NCBI GenBank assembly: GCA_009760855.2 | Contig: WPIO01000048.1 | Span: forward strand, 2,081,001 to 2,145,000 | Reading direction: 5' to 3' | Source of the DNA: Cristatella mucedo | Taxonomy: Eukaryota; Bryozoa; Phylactolaemata; Cristatellidae | Length of the DNA stretch: 64,000 nt | Shown: piece by piece, positions 1-10,950 of the stretch | Layout of the letters: each line of letters begins with the position of its first letter | Position numbering within the stretch: the first letter of the stretch is position 1 | Program-made: the position numbers and the translations under genes | Notes under the pieces: generated by a model | Database searches by the model: none | The model's input: the letters and a program-made list of their open reading frames with translations, nothing else | What the model was told of the DNA's origin: nothing

Positions 1-45
1 AAGGCGTGCGCTCAGCTACTAGCGATATCGGGCCCGCGTAGGCAG

Positions 46-1005
46 TCTCTGTGTGTGGATTTGTGACGAAAGGCCTAGTGGATGTCGTCCGTGTTTTTTC
101 CCTGCATCTAGGCGAGGACAGGCATTTGCAAGAAGTCTGCCGGATGCATTCTCTCGCCCCCGAGCGAGGCAGCAGTGGCAGCGTTAGCACGGGCTTGCTC
201 AATTCGCGAACAGAGCCGTCCAACTGCTCGTATGAATCGTGTCGAGGCGCTGATGGCCTCGGCAGCTGTGAGCAGCAGCAGAGATCGTACACTGCCGGCA
301 CCGCCAGTCCACGTAGGCCGTCATCGTCGGATCATTCTAGTCACGCGTGCGCCCCTGGCGCTCCTTCCTTGATGGAGCGGGATTCGAGCGCAGCACACAC
401 TGCCGATTACGGCAGTCAGGACTCGACCGGCAGTGGCGTCACTGCCACCTCTGGCATTGTTCGTGCCGCCGGCGAGTCACTCCTACAAGGCCACGCGTTT
501 GCCACTTCAACGCTTGTCAGCAGCCACCGCAGCGGTGGCGACTACGGAATCAGGGGCCAGCGCTCGGCTGTTGTCGAAGCCATGCGCCACTGCGAGTCGC
601 CTACAGTCGTCGATCACCTGGAAGGCACCATAATGTCGGTCGTGGCTGGTGACGAGGGCGACGACAGCGCTGCAGCCGCCGCCACCGCCTCAGGCGAGGC
701 ATTCGAAGAGCGAGACGACGGAATATTGTGTGTGGTCATGCAGGACACGACAGTCTATCGAGTGATACCGCCCTGCTTGGACATGGCGAAAGCGGCTGCT
801 GCTGCCGCTGACCTGCAGTCATCGCAGGACAGCCCGATGAGCAGCCCGGCTGCGCTTGCGGCGCTGTCAAAGCACGAGTCTGCCTCGTCCGAAACGGAAA
901 CAGAGAGTGCCAGCAGTGCCGTCAGCGTCGACTCGGGCATTGCCAGCTCGTCCCCGAAAAGCGACTTGGGAGAAACAGGCGGCAACAGCGCAGCAAACAC
1001 GCCAG
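46..1005 (+). CDS. Exon a of unknown Ser/Ala-rich gene
   Basis: The frame is open from 42 to 1136 but coding probably stops at the strong donor CAG|GTATGC at 1006. The last base of the exon is the first base of a codon (phase 1). The upstream edge is uncertain: an AG at 44-45 would make a phase-1 acceptor, but its pyrimidine tract is poor; the first in-frame ATG is at 144. The encoded part is rich in Ser, Ala, Gly and Glu, with an Ala run near 670-690 and another near 790-805. Confidence 0.55.
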
Positions 1006-3918
1006 GTATGCACTGCCACCTGATGTGTCAGCCTCCGGGCCACTCGTGTGCCGGTCTGACGGTGATACTTGCTCGCTTGATGCATGCCCATTGGCTGTGT
1101 CGTGTCCTTGGTGTCGCATCATTGCAGTCAAGTTAAAGTGAATGTGGCCTCGGCTTTTCTTGTGCACGCCTCGTGCTGCCTTCTGCTGGAGGGATGTAGG
1201 TAGGTAGGCCTCGGCGCCTAGCCGTTGGATTCGAGCTGGCCTGGGTCATCATTTGGGATCAGATCGTTGCTAACTTATCTGATTCTGCACGATATCATTC
1301 TGACCGAAGCACTCCACGGAGAACGAAGCAGAGCCTTTGTTCAGCTGCAAGCTGTAAAGTGCTTCGAAATAGATTTGCAGATCTCTGTTTGCCGTCCGGT
1401 CTGAAATCGCCTTCAAACATGACCTGCAGACGGCCAGCTTCGTGAGCGTGCGCACACCTGTGGCTTGCTGCCACGGGTAGCAATCTCATGTCGATCTAGT
1501 CTTGCGTAGAGGCATCTAAAACCTTTCTTGGCCTTATGCTGCTATCGATCGTGGCTCGTACCCCGTTGAACTTCATTTTTACAGGGTGTGACAATATATG
1601 GGATGCTGCTGTGGTCTTGCTGTCTCGAAGAGCTGCACACTTCTATGGTTGAATTTGTGAAATGACAAGAGAACTATTATTAATATACATGTGCACGGTC
1701 CTTTAGGAATATGTCTTTATATTAGGATTGTCATTCTTTTGTGTCCTCGTGAAAAGTATGGCCTTTTTGTTGAGAATGGTGGCCTTATTTTCCTAGAACC
1801 ATTATCTTAGCCCAGGGGTAAGGTGCTTGCTCTTCACGACAAGTTTATACTAGCTGATTTAACAGCCTCTTTTGTATAGCGATTGAAGAGCCTTTACGGC
1901 TATCGCTTGCGGCAGGCGATCCTTTATTCTCACTTTAAGCGACATTCATAGTCATTGAGGCATCAGCTAAACTTTTTTGTATGCTTCCAGTGTCCAGGAT
2001 ACGTTGCAAATGCCTACCTCAGAATGGGCTTGAAATCGAGCTTTTTTTGTTCGCTTTTGTCTTTGCATTCGCATGGTCTTGTTACATCAAGCCAATGAAA
2101 GTTTGTGGACACCTGCCAACTCACCAACATCAGTATATCAACCGTGTGTGTGTGTGTGTGTGTGCGTGTGTGTGTGTGTGTGTGTGTGCGCGTGCGCGCG
2201 CGTGTGCGTGCGCGCGTGAGCATGCCTGTGCGCGTGCCTCTGTGCGCGCGCGTGCCTCTGTGCGCGCGAGTGCCTGTGCGCGCGCGTGCGTGTCTCAGTG
2301 TGTGCACGTCAAAGTGTGTGTGTGTGTGTGTGTTTGTATTCATCCTTTAAGTCGAGCCATGCCCATTGCTGGGCTCTCTATCGCATGCGGGTAGCGTTGC
2401 TGCTCTGCTGCGCGCCTGCGGCGGACGCCGGCTGGGTAGCGGTTCGAGATCGCCCCCCCCCCCCCCCGCCCCTAGCTCGGCAGCTGTTGATACTGTGGCC
2501 CGAGGGACGAGCTCAGCAGCTGCCAACCTGCGGTCTTGCTTAGGTGGCAGCGAGCACGAGGCGCAGCTGCTCGGCACGGCAGCAGCGCTGCGCTCTGATG
2601 CCGTTGGCGACTCGGGGGCGTCGGGCCGTGGCCGAAGCGCCACCGCAGGCAGGGGCTTGTGGGTGCCCGACGTGTCGACCTCGTCGTCGGCCACAACTGC
2701 TGCCGCTCAAGTTGGACACGACGGCAACGGACTAGACGGCAGCGGAGGAGGAGGCTCCGCCTCAGCGCTGCTGCTACCCTCGCAGGACGCTCTGTACAGA
2801 GCTTTGCCGACCGCCGGAGGATGGCAGAGCGGGCGCGGCACGACGTGTGCAGCACAGAGCGCTGGCAGCTCGGCGCTGCTACTGCGGGAGCACGAGGAGG
2901 CCACCACTGCCGGAACTCATAGGATGCTCTTCGGCGGAGCCTGTCAGGGTATGTGTACGCGCTGCACTGTCTGATTGGGCAGGCGGGAGGGGGGGCAAGG
3001 GCGAGCATCTGACACAATAGAGCTCGAAGTGCCAGCCAGCTTGCCTGGCTGCAAATGGTCGCACCGTGCAGCCACTCGACTTTTGTACGGCGATCGTGTT
3101 ACTAGGCCCCAAGGCCTGGTGGAGCTGCCGATATTGGGGGGTGGTAGGGAGGAGGGGTGAAAAAGGAAGGTATCGATCGCAATGCTTGCGAAGAGCCTTC
3201 GTCGTCGGCAAGGGCCGTAGGTGACTGCCGTCGTGCTCTTTCTGAGCATTTCGGCGCTGGGCTCGCTCGTGCTTACGTCGTGGCACCGTTTGTTCACGCC
3301 TGCAGCTCGGCATTGCGCCGAGCATGCCTGCAATGTGCACCGGAACTGTAGGGCTGCCCAATGCCGGCATTTCTTTGCCGCTGATTCAAGAAAGTGGCAG
3401 CGACTGCAAGCCGGCCACTGGCGGGGGCAGCAGAAGCAGCAGAAGCCCATACTTCGACCAGCACATGAGAGCTACCAGGTCACATCAAACGGTGTCAGGT
3501 ACGCTGACTGCTTCTTGTTGCCGTTTTGGATAGAGGATGCAGTGTACCCTGTCTGCTGATCGCCTTTTGAATGGGCGATGCGGCTACCTTGTCAGATCGT
3601 GTCGTTTGAAGAGGTCGTTGGTGTGGAGATCATGCAAGTCGTGCAGAGCAGTATGTGTGGATAGGTGACACGCTGCATGATGATTGGGCTCGCGTGAGTT
3701 GAGGGCAAGAGAGACCAGGGAAAGCGAAAAGCTAAATGCTCTGTTCCTGTTTTGCAGCCTGTATGGATGCCGATGCCTTGGCCCGTGATTCACATGGCTC
3801 TCGGCGTACGAGCGTTGATCAGCCATTCATTACGATCCACAACATGGTTAATGTTGTAGAATTACAAGCTCTGCCTACGACGTGCCGAGAAAGAAAGCGG
3901 CCTGTCAACCATACATGA
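144..3918 (+). CDS. Spliced gene, Ser/Ala/Gly-rich protein of unknown function (3' part)
   Basis: Four exons join in one frame: 144 (or earlier)-1005, 2484-2948, 3352-3498 and 3758-3918, giving about 544 codons from the ATG at 144. Each junction has GT/AG ends and all three introns are phase 1, which is hard to get by chance. The product is low-complexity: Ser-rich stretches, three Ala runs, a Gly/Ser-rich third exon and a short basic C-terminus after an SRRTS-type motif. No catalytic domain, signal peptide or membrane span is visible. The frame stays open upstream to 42 and an AG sits at 44-45, so the first exon may be internal and the true start may lie outside the window. An AATAAA at 4107 supports the 3' end. 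I do not recognise the family; a scaffold or regulatory protein tail is only a guess. Confidence 0.6.
1808..1940. repeat. SINE-A head fused to an inverted SINE-B tail fragment
   Basis: Bases 1808-1845 read like the SINE-A head (CCCAGGGGTAAGGTGCTTGC). Bases 1849-1935 read, in reverse, like the SINE-B 3' part: on the minus strand they contain GTAAAGGCTCTTC and AAAGAGGCTGTTAAATCAGC, as in the copies at 16.9 and 57.4 kb. The two pieces abut, so this is a composite relic. Confidence 0.45.
2144..2334. repeat. Alternating purine-pyrimidine tract, (TG)n/(CG)n
   Basis: About 190 bases are almost strictly alternating purine-pyrimidine, with GT/TG runs at both ends and CGCG-rich interior. Such tracts can adopt Z-DNA under supercoiling. 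Long apparent ORFs through it (Val-Cys or Thr-His repeats) are artefacts. Confidence 0.85.
2484..2948 (+). CDS. Exon b of unknown Ser/Ala-rich gene
   Basis: The acceptor CGGCAG ends at 2483 just after a long C tract (about 2454-2472), and the donor CAGG|GTATGT starts at 2949. Joining base 1005 to 2484-2485 gives an Ala codon and restores the open frame; the exon enters and leaves in phase 1. The product is Gly/Ser/Ala-rich and hydrophilic, without a recognisable domain. Confidence 0.55.
3352..3498 (+). CDS. Exon c of unknown Ser/Ala-rich gene
   Basis: The acceptor TGTAG ends at 3351 and the donor TCAG|GTACGC starts at 3499. The phase-1 frame gives a 49-residue segment with a Gly/Ser-rich stretch followed by a basic His/Arg-containing end. 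The pyrimidine tract is weak. An alternative acceptor, TGCAG ending at 3305, is also phase compatible but shifts to another reading frame. Confidence 0.45.
3758..3918 (+). CDS. Terminal exon of unknown Ser/Ala-rich gene
   Basis: A good acceptor (CTGTTTTGCAG ending at 3757) opens the exon, and the phase-1 join runs to a TGA at 3916-3918. The last 53 residues contain a basic RRTS stretch, a short hydrophobic segment (ITIHNMVNVVELQAL) and a basic tail. No PDZ ligand or other C-terminal signal is obvious. Confidence 0.5.
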
Positions 3919-4106
3919 TGAATGTATCTCACACACGTAGTTTATTTATAATGTTGTAGGCGTGCAGTTTGTGATTCTTTGTTGTTTGTCTCGTCCTCTT
4001 TGGGGATGCGCTTCATTTTTTTGCTGGTTGCAATCCAATCTAGCCGATTTATTGTATCACCATTTCATGGTGCTGCCCTGCACATTTGCCTACATGTGTG
4101 ATGTGT

Positions 4107-4112
4107 AATAAA
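4107..4112 (+). terminator. Polyadenylation signal AATAAA
   Basis: A canonical AATAAA lies about 190 bases after the stop codon of the first gene and is followed within 30-45 bases by a TG/T-rich stretch. It marks the likely end of that transcript. Confidence 0.5.
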
Positions 4113-4812
4113 AGAGGTGTCGACCGTTATACATTCAGTCTTTGTTAGTGTTGCTGTTTCTGTGGAAACTTCGTGAGTGCTGCTGCTCTCTCCATGGGAT
4201 TGCAGATGAGCACTGTGTGTGCATAGTGTCATGTTGTGATGAGGACTGGTAAACCGTCTGAGGTGCCTTGTCTGTAAATATGATTTAGTATTTTCCTTGT
4301 ACAGTAAGCATGATTCACATTTGTTGAAGATTAACTTTTTCGCTTACCAACGTTTTGTATTTTTGTACAAAATCAAGGTAATAAATGTATGGTGGCCTTG
4401 GGCTGCCAGTGGATTTTCCATTCTTTGCAGTGCAAGCTTGCAACTTGTTCACCGTGCTGAAACAAACTCATGTGGGATAACGAGTTAAAAATAGCGAGTG
4501 CATGATATAGCATTCTTAATATCGAGCAATTTCGTCTAATCTAGTGACTATTGTAAGGATCGCATGCGTTGAAAAGCAATCGTACAAACGTATCCTGAAC
4601 CTCGAGCTGACTATGAGCGACACTACTGCAGAAAATTGTCAACAGTATTGGGAGTTCTTGACGTGGCAATCAACTTTTGTGTTATGCTATAGCCGGCCAG
4701 GGTACAGGAGCTTCATCGAGACATCCCACTGCTCCCTCAAACTGATAAAGGCAAGGCACCTGATTTCGGGGCAGGAGATTGACACCTTATATTCGAAAAG
4801 CTAGGATGGTGG

Positions 4813-6239
4813 CTTGGGACCATGGTTAAGAAAATGTGTTGCAATGCTTTGCACACTTGAGCGAACCTACTGGTTGGATTGAATGAGAGGTTAGCAGCTC
4901 AGCCTCTGGTATCAGGGGTCATGGACTCCACTGCTGATTACGATCATACATACCTGTGTACTTAATTCTCTCCAGTGCTATGAAAGCCTTGAGGTATTTG
5001 GCTATGTAATCTAGCTGCCGGTTCAACCACGAAAACACTTACACGTTGCTGGAGGAACGGCACTTATAAAATGCCAAGTATCGCTTTAACTAACCTTAAG
5101 AGCAACATCTTAGCTTTACTCTTGCCGTAAGCAAAGAATAAAGCATCGCTTTGCAAATATCTGGGAGTTCATTTCAGAAAGTAAAACCTTTCAGAAGCAA
5201 AAGTTTCAGCGTCCACTGTTTTAAGTGCCCTGAAGATTCACAGGGTTGCAATCCACCTATTAGTTCCTACCACGACAATGTTTTAGTTAGAACTTAACGT
5301 CAGCATCCTTCGGTCCATCCGTGATCAGTGCTCTTTTCAATTTTAGACCGCCAGCCAGACTTGGCCAATGGAAGAAGGGCAACTGCTGCTCCCCCCCCCC
5401 CCCATTTGCAGACCCCTTCAGCGTCTCCAATCATCGCTTTGGCTTTTTTTAGGCCCACCTCAGAGGCTAACTAATCGTCATGCCAGCTCACTGGTACCTG
5501 CTAGGTGTGTATAATCGTGAATAAGAATTTCGCCAGCTTGCAACACCTGGCGACAGAACTTAAGAATCTTTCCTACTGACCCATGAAACCACTTTCTGGA
5601 GGTATTATTGCAATGCAGTGGTTCATTCTAGCAGATGACGTAGAGACCCGTGCAGTGCATCGAGAGCTCAAACGAGGAGCAGGGCAACGGTCACCTATCA
5701 TGAGTTACTGGAGTATGTCAATGAATACTGTGCAGCTACGCTGCAAATGCCTTAGATAGCTGGTATAAACGAAAAATTGTGGTTTTGCTAACAAAAACAA
5801 GGCCTTCGTCCATGTTTACCTAACTCGCGTCTAAAATAACGTGTTATTACGCTTTAGCCTTATTACCTGGCTCAGTAATTATGTGCTTCAAATTTGGAGA
5901 GGCTGAAATTATACCTGGGCAGTCTAAAACAGGCACTATGGGTCATTCTATATTCTTAAGATGGAGTATTAGTGAAAGTCGAGATGTATAGCCACTGGTG
6001 ATGCTGGAGACTACCACAGTGGTTTGAACCTGCAGACTAACTAACAGATCATTTCACCGTGTATCCCAGGCCATCTTCGGTAACAGCCAATGGTTGTGGC
6101 AGCTAAAGGCTTTTGAAAGAATGTAGAGACAAAGCCCAACGAGATCTCTACACGTTCGTACGCTCGACAATGAACCACTGTGTACAACTGCTAAGTATTT
6201 AATAATTGTTAATACAGGCTCGTTAAATCTTCCCAGTAA
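4813..6239. other. No gene seen
   Basis: Unique-looking sequence with a C tract near 5392. I find no convincing exon, RNA gene or recognisable repeat. Confidence 0.4.
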
Positions 6240-6244
6240 CTCCG

Positions 6245-6380
6245 GCCCCAATGGTTTGACCCAGGAGTAAGGTGCTCGCCTTTAACGATCAAGGTCGTAA
6301 GCTTTAGTCCTGCGACATATGTAAAGCGCCTGGATAGGGATTAAGTTCTTTTAGGGCGCTATACCAATGAATTATATATA
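6245..6380 (+). repeat. SINE-A copy (tRNA-derived head, L2-type tail)
   Basis: The head GACCCAGGAGTAAGGTGCTCGCC and a degenerate B-box region (about 6303-6313) are followed by GTAAAGCGCCTGGATAGGG and TTAGGGCGCTATACCAATGA. The AAAGCGCC...GGGCGCT arms form the same hairpin as the tails of the local L2 elements. The best preserved SINE-A copies are here, at 44.3 and at 55.1 kb. Confidence 0.65.
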
Positions 6381-6659
6381 CATAACTGTGTGCGGTACTT
6401 CGGTTGAAGGAAATATAGGAGGGAATGAGATAGAACGTCGTGAGAAATAACGAAGGAAAACGAGCGTAGCTATGTTAGCTAAGCGTATGCATACACGTAT
6501 GCGTATATCTAGACCTGACTGGTAGAGTGTGGCAAGAATCGTCACAGATCTGGTCCTGCTTAGCAGAAGATCCAAAAGGCGACTGACGTAAAAGGCATAT
6601 GGTATACTAAAATGACTATTAGATGCGAATCTGGGGTCCTGTAAAGTAATGCGCATCTA

Positions 6660-8750
6660 AAGTAAGATCAAAAGAAAATAAGAAAATGGAGGCAATACAG
6701 CTATTGCTCGCTGTTCAGTACAGACCAAGGCTGAAAGAGAAGCTTCCGAGTGATTGTAGCAGTTTATTAATTTAAGTTACTAAAACTAACTAGTATGAAT
6801 AGGACGACACCTGAAATCTGGTTACTACTTCTGGACCACGCTGATTGCATTCCTAGCTTTGAACAACGAGTAAATACGAAAAGCAAGAAAAAACAGACGA
6901 ATATGTCTTTTATTGAAAGTTTATAAACCTGGAACCAATCAATCAGTCAAATAACCATGCGCTTGATATTTCTCGTCACCATAAGCTGCCTATAAATCTG
7001 AAAAACTATAAACATTTATTTGTATTTATATATAGACTAAATTGTTTACCTATTGCCTATTTTTTAACTATCGTATCCGCTCATCTAGAAAGGTTTATTA
7101 TTCTATACGCAAACGAGACAAAACACTATCCAAACCTTACGACACGACGGGAATACGAATACTAGGCCATTCAGCCAAACACCGTCAGTACCTATTTATG
7201 CCGAGGCTTCGCCCATGGAATGAAAGGGAGAAGTCTATCTGGACAGTGGAACACCTAAAAATATACTTTCGGTCTATAAAATCTTCATTTATGAATGCAA
7301 ATATACCAATTTTAGCAGATTTAACTTTAGCAGCATTGCTGTTGATATAGGTGTAGTTTGTTCGCACAGCATAGAGCCAGCCGATGCCCAACACCGACAG
7401 TTTATTACCAACGCACGGAGTCCCTTCGGCCCCTACTCTCCCTCGACTCCCGGCTCCTCCCCTGCTCCCGTCCACCATCCGGCCACCAGCGGGTTACCGG
7501 CTTGTGTCCTTGCCACATCGCAGGCTGGCGACAGCAGTGCACTGGCCGACCCTGGTGGTGAATCCACCATCCGGCCACCAGCGGGTTACCGGCCTGTGTC
7601 CCTGCCACATCGCAGGCTCATCAGAGGAGCCGGCATGCACTCAAACTAGCTGCAAGGTACAGAGCAGGATCGGCAGAGGCGGATAGGCTTGCTCATTGCT
7701 GCTCTGCACCTTGCAGCTACGTGCGTCGGTGCTGCAAACTTGTGACCCTTTGCGTTGGTCCTGCAAACTTGTGACCTTGAGGTCAAGGGGGCGTGTATAG
7801 TTCGTATGTAAGTCTGCATGTGCGTATTGTATGCAGGATCCTCTGATAATAGGTAGGTGAGGTGTCTACCTTTTTCATAAAAAATTAAAATTCACATGCT
7901 ACCGATTACAGCCGCCACTAATCTTCTACTCGATAACCTTTCTTATTGCGATCATATCCAAGCACTACCGGCTTCAGCGGCACTATATTCTTCTTTTACT
8001 GCCTTTTCCATACGTTCACCCTGAACACGGATACGACCAGGGAAAGCTGCCGTCAATATATCCACCTAGAGCACCCTCGCGAGGTGCAAATAGCTCGCAT
8101 GTCATCCATCTCTCTTGCTCCTGCACTGGTCACTGCCAAGTCCTCGTTGCGGCTAATCTTCATTTAGAACCTCCGCGTTTTCCTCCCAAGACTCGGTGAG
8201 CTCAGTGAGATCGAACGCATAAAGAAGCACTGACCGCATGACGCATATCCGGAGGATGCAAATTCGTCAGCTCCATCTCAAAAGGGGAAAGGACAACACT
8301 GGGAAGGTCTGCTACCACCAGCCACTCTACCTCAGCATTGAGCCCAGGCTTCAACCGACCGCACTCTACAAATCCAGCCTTCTTGTCCCGTAAGACACTT
8401 ACGGGGGCTACTTCGGAACTATTCGGACTCTTTTTACTCTCCCCTGTCTCCAATTCGCTTTACGTTTCACACGCTTTACCATGTTCGCACACTAGCCTTG
8501 ATTCTGAATAATTGCTATGTGGTTTGGGATTTTTCGCCGTGGGCTATATGAGGCTGTGGAATTATAGAACTTGACAGGATTGAATAGCTCACAGCTCAAA
8601 TTCAAAGCGCGAAAGCATGATTCTTTTACGCTACGCGAGCCAAGCTTTGCCTGTATTTACCTTCATTCAGCTCATGGCCTAAGAATACGGCACAGAATTG
8701 TAGCCTGGCAGTGGGCATGAATCGGAAGAATGGGTGGCTTTTTCCGAATG
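6660..8750. other. No gene seen; two short local duplications
   Basis: No supported gene. A 56-bp segment at 7471-7526 is repeated at 7563-7618 with few changes, and a 26-bp segment at 7723-7748 recurs at 7752-7777. Otherwise this is AT-rich non-coding sequence. Confidence 0.45.
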
Positions 8751-8756
8751 ATCAGT

Positions 8757-8960
8757 GCTCAATAAGAATAATAAGAATAAGAATACATTTCTATAGCCCG
8801 CCAAAGAACTAAATCTTTTTCTGAGCCCTTTACACGTGCTGGAAAGGAATTATAAAGGTTATAATTATAATACCATATTTTTAAAAGCGCCTTATGAGGG
8901 CTTAATTTTTTCTACGCACTTTACATATTCTGGAAAGGAAGCTTATAAATTCTTTAGTGA
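8757..8960 (-). repeat. Two tandem L2 3' tail fragments, minus strand
   Basis: AATAAGAATAATAAGAATAAG followed by a degraded tail (about 8795-8835), then a second degraded tail (about 8884-8945, AAGCGCCTTATGAGGGCTTAA and CGCACTTTACATATTCTGGAAAGG). Both match the L2 tail read from its 3' end, i.e. elements lying on the minus strand. Confidence 0.5.
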
Positions 8961-9078
8961 GAACATGCACAATTTCAGTGCTTACGATCACACAAAGGAA
9001 AATTTTTCACGCGAATAGCTCACTGCCTGTGGACTCGCTTCGCTGAGTCGGAAATTCCACCATGGAAGGCAACGTTGC

Positions 9079-9138
9079 GCCATCTTGCCACTTGACGGAA
9101 GTTCGCCATCTTGCTACGTGAGCACGTTCGCCATCTTG
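9079..9138. promoter_or_regulatory. Three phased GCCATCTTG motifs (YY1-like)
   Basis: GCCATCTTG occurs at 9079-9087, 9105-9113 and 9130-9138, spaced 26 and 25 bases, each followed within a few bases by a GTGA/TTGACGG-type sequence. The complement CAAGATGGC matches the core of the YY1 consensus. No gene start is recognised next to it, so it may be a short tandem repeat. Confidence 0.35.
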
Positions 9139-9424
9139 CGGTGTGACGGACTTTCTCGCTTTACTTAGTAGAAATATGTAGTGTTCTAAGAAAGCTAAGT
9201 CTCCTTCTAGACTTTACATACAGGGGAAGCATATCAATTGGGTAGTGATAAAATGAACAGTGTCAGCACACATGAGCACAAACGACAATGCCATGAGATT
9301 TGGCAAATGCTTCCAGCAGGTTTTTAGCATCTTTCAAGTGTCAAGTTAGGGGTGTCGTGATGTCAAAAGGGAGTAAGCTCCAGGTTGCTTAGCCTCAGTT
9401 CGTGTCCCTGCGCATTTCAGACAG

Positions 9425-10315
9425 GTGGTAACTCGGTCACTAATTAAGAAAGCAACGCTAGACCAAGAGATCTTGAGCTCTTCTGCCGAGTCTCCTTTCT
9501 ACCGTGCCTATCAATGTTAGTGGAACGAGTTTCGGCAGATCAGCTGAACTCATCTATTAAACTTGAACCTAGCTGGCAAGTTATAGTCTGGTTTTAGAGC
9601 AAATCACTCCACAGAGTCTGCATTACTTCGGGTGAATAACGACATTCTCAGTAATGTAGACCTAGGTAAAGTCTTGTTTTGCTTGGTCTTTCGGCAGCGT
9701 TCGATTCTATTGATCGCCAAGTACGGCTGACGCACCTCTCACCTGGGCATAACTGGCACCTGGGCATCACTCACGCTGCATTGCAGTGGTTCAGATCCTA
9801 TCTCAGTGGGAGACTCCCGAGTACTGCTGTGAATGGACAAACGTTATTCGAGAAACCAATAAAGTACGAAGTACCTCAAGGCTCTGTGCTCGGTCCTCTT
9901 CTTCTCACAGTTGATACTCTACCTCTTGCCAATTTAATCGCCAGCACAATCTTGGCTTTCACTTCTATGCAAATTATACTCAGTTGTACCTTTGCTTTAA
10001 CTATTCCCTACTCACCCTGGCTGCGTATTGACTCTCATCCTCACATGTATTAATAACACCCACACAAGAATGGCAGCAAATTATCTTAAATTGAATGACG
10101 ATATAACCAACTAACTGGCGAACCAAGTGTGGCTGAGATATCGGAAAGTAGAACGCTCAAAATCGGCTCCACCAGCGTATCTCCTGTTGCAGCTGCACGA
10201 AAACTAGGTGTCCTGTTCCAGAGTGACATTTCCCTAAACGACCATATCTGCTCCAGTCAGGCCGGCCTACTTTCAGCTATGTAGAATTTCTGTTTGGCGT
10301 GCTTAGATATGGATA
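9425..10315 (+). pseudogene. L2 LINE reverse-transcriptase fragment
   Basis: The translation, with frameshifts, follows the L2 RT: HSTES-type motif near 9605, LSAAFDSIDRQV from about 9690, a WFRSYLSGRL segment and the YEVPQGSVLGPLL motif near 9868-9900. The catalytic YADD region is mutated (about 9966). It is non-functional because of stops and shifts. The element continues after the inverted insertion at 10318-10490. Confidence 0.75.
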
Positions 10316-10317
10316 CT

Positions 10318-10490
10318 TCATAATAATAATAATAATAATAATTCACTTGATAAGCGCCCTCAGAGAACTTAATCTCTCTCTAGGCGCTTTACATTTGCTG
10401 TAAAGTGAAATGCAATTGAATGGTAAGTAAAATCGTGCTTGAAAAACAAACGAAATGAATAATATGGTTAGGGGTGACATGCACAGGGTC
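10318..10490 (-). mobile_element. Short 5'-truncated L2 tail nested in a plus-strand L2
   Basis: It begins with (TAA)n, then the tail hairpin, and ends after GACATGCACAGGGTC. On both sides the plus-strand L2 continues (GGATACTTCA before, TCAAAATTGGTCC after), so this is an insertion. A TCA at each edge may be a minimal target duplication. Confidence 0.65.
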
Positions 10491-10950
10491 ATCAAAATTG
10501 GTCCACGAATTTGTGATATCCCCTCTTGACTTCTGTAACGCTGTCTGCGGGTCTCCCAGCCAGTGCAATCGGGTGCTTACAGCTGGTGTAAAATTCTGCA
10601 GCTAGGCTTGTCTGTCGTGAGTGTTGCAGTTGCCACATAACACCACTCTCACCGACCTGCACTGGCTACCAGTCAAACAGTGCCTCGACTTCAAGGTTCT
10701 GCCACCAACTTTCAGGTCTCTTCATTCTCTACTCCAGCCTACCTATCATGACTACTCAGCCACCAGGCTAGGCATAGTACCGTCCCCGTTTTCTGACTCA
10801 AATCGTTTAGTTATACCACGAGCGAACTTCACATCCTTTGCGGACTTGGCCTTTAGTCCGTTCGCTCCCAAAGCCTGGAATTTAATCTCACCTGCCGTCA
10901 AAGCATCGCTTGACTTAAAATTTATAATGAAGCTGGCTGCTTAGTGGGCA
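10491..10950 (+). pseudogene. L2 LINE C-terminal fragment (continuation)
   Basis: This picks up the interrupted element. The 10621 frame reads a degraded form of the L2 C-terminus: TDLHWLPVKQCLDFKVL, a TFRSLHSL segment, and FSPFAPKAWNLISP. The L2 sequence ends near 10950 and resumes as a tail at 11226. Confidence 0.75.

Larger units (their letters stand above)
1006..2483 (+). other. Intron with SINE fragments and alternating TG/CG tract
   Basis: This interval lies between exons a and b. It holds a SINE-A-like head at about 1808-1845, a minus-strand SINE-B tail at about 1849-1935, the alternating tract at 2144-2334 and a C-rich run that serves as the pyrimidine tract of the next acceptor. Confidence 0.5.

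Noticed and set aside
1981-2394. Overlapping ORFs of 80-137 codons made of Val-Cys, Ala-Arg or Thr-His repeats
   Set aside because: They are translations of the alternating TG/CG tract in several frames at once and not genes.
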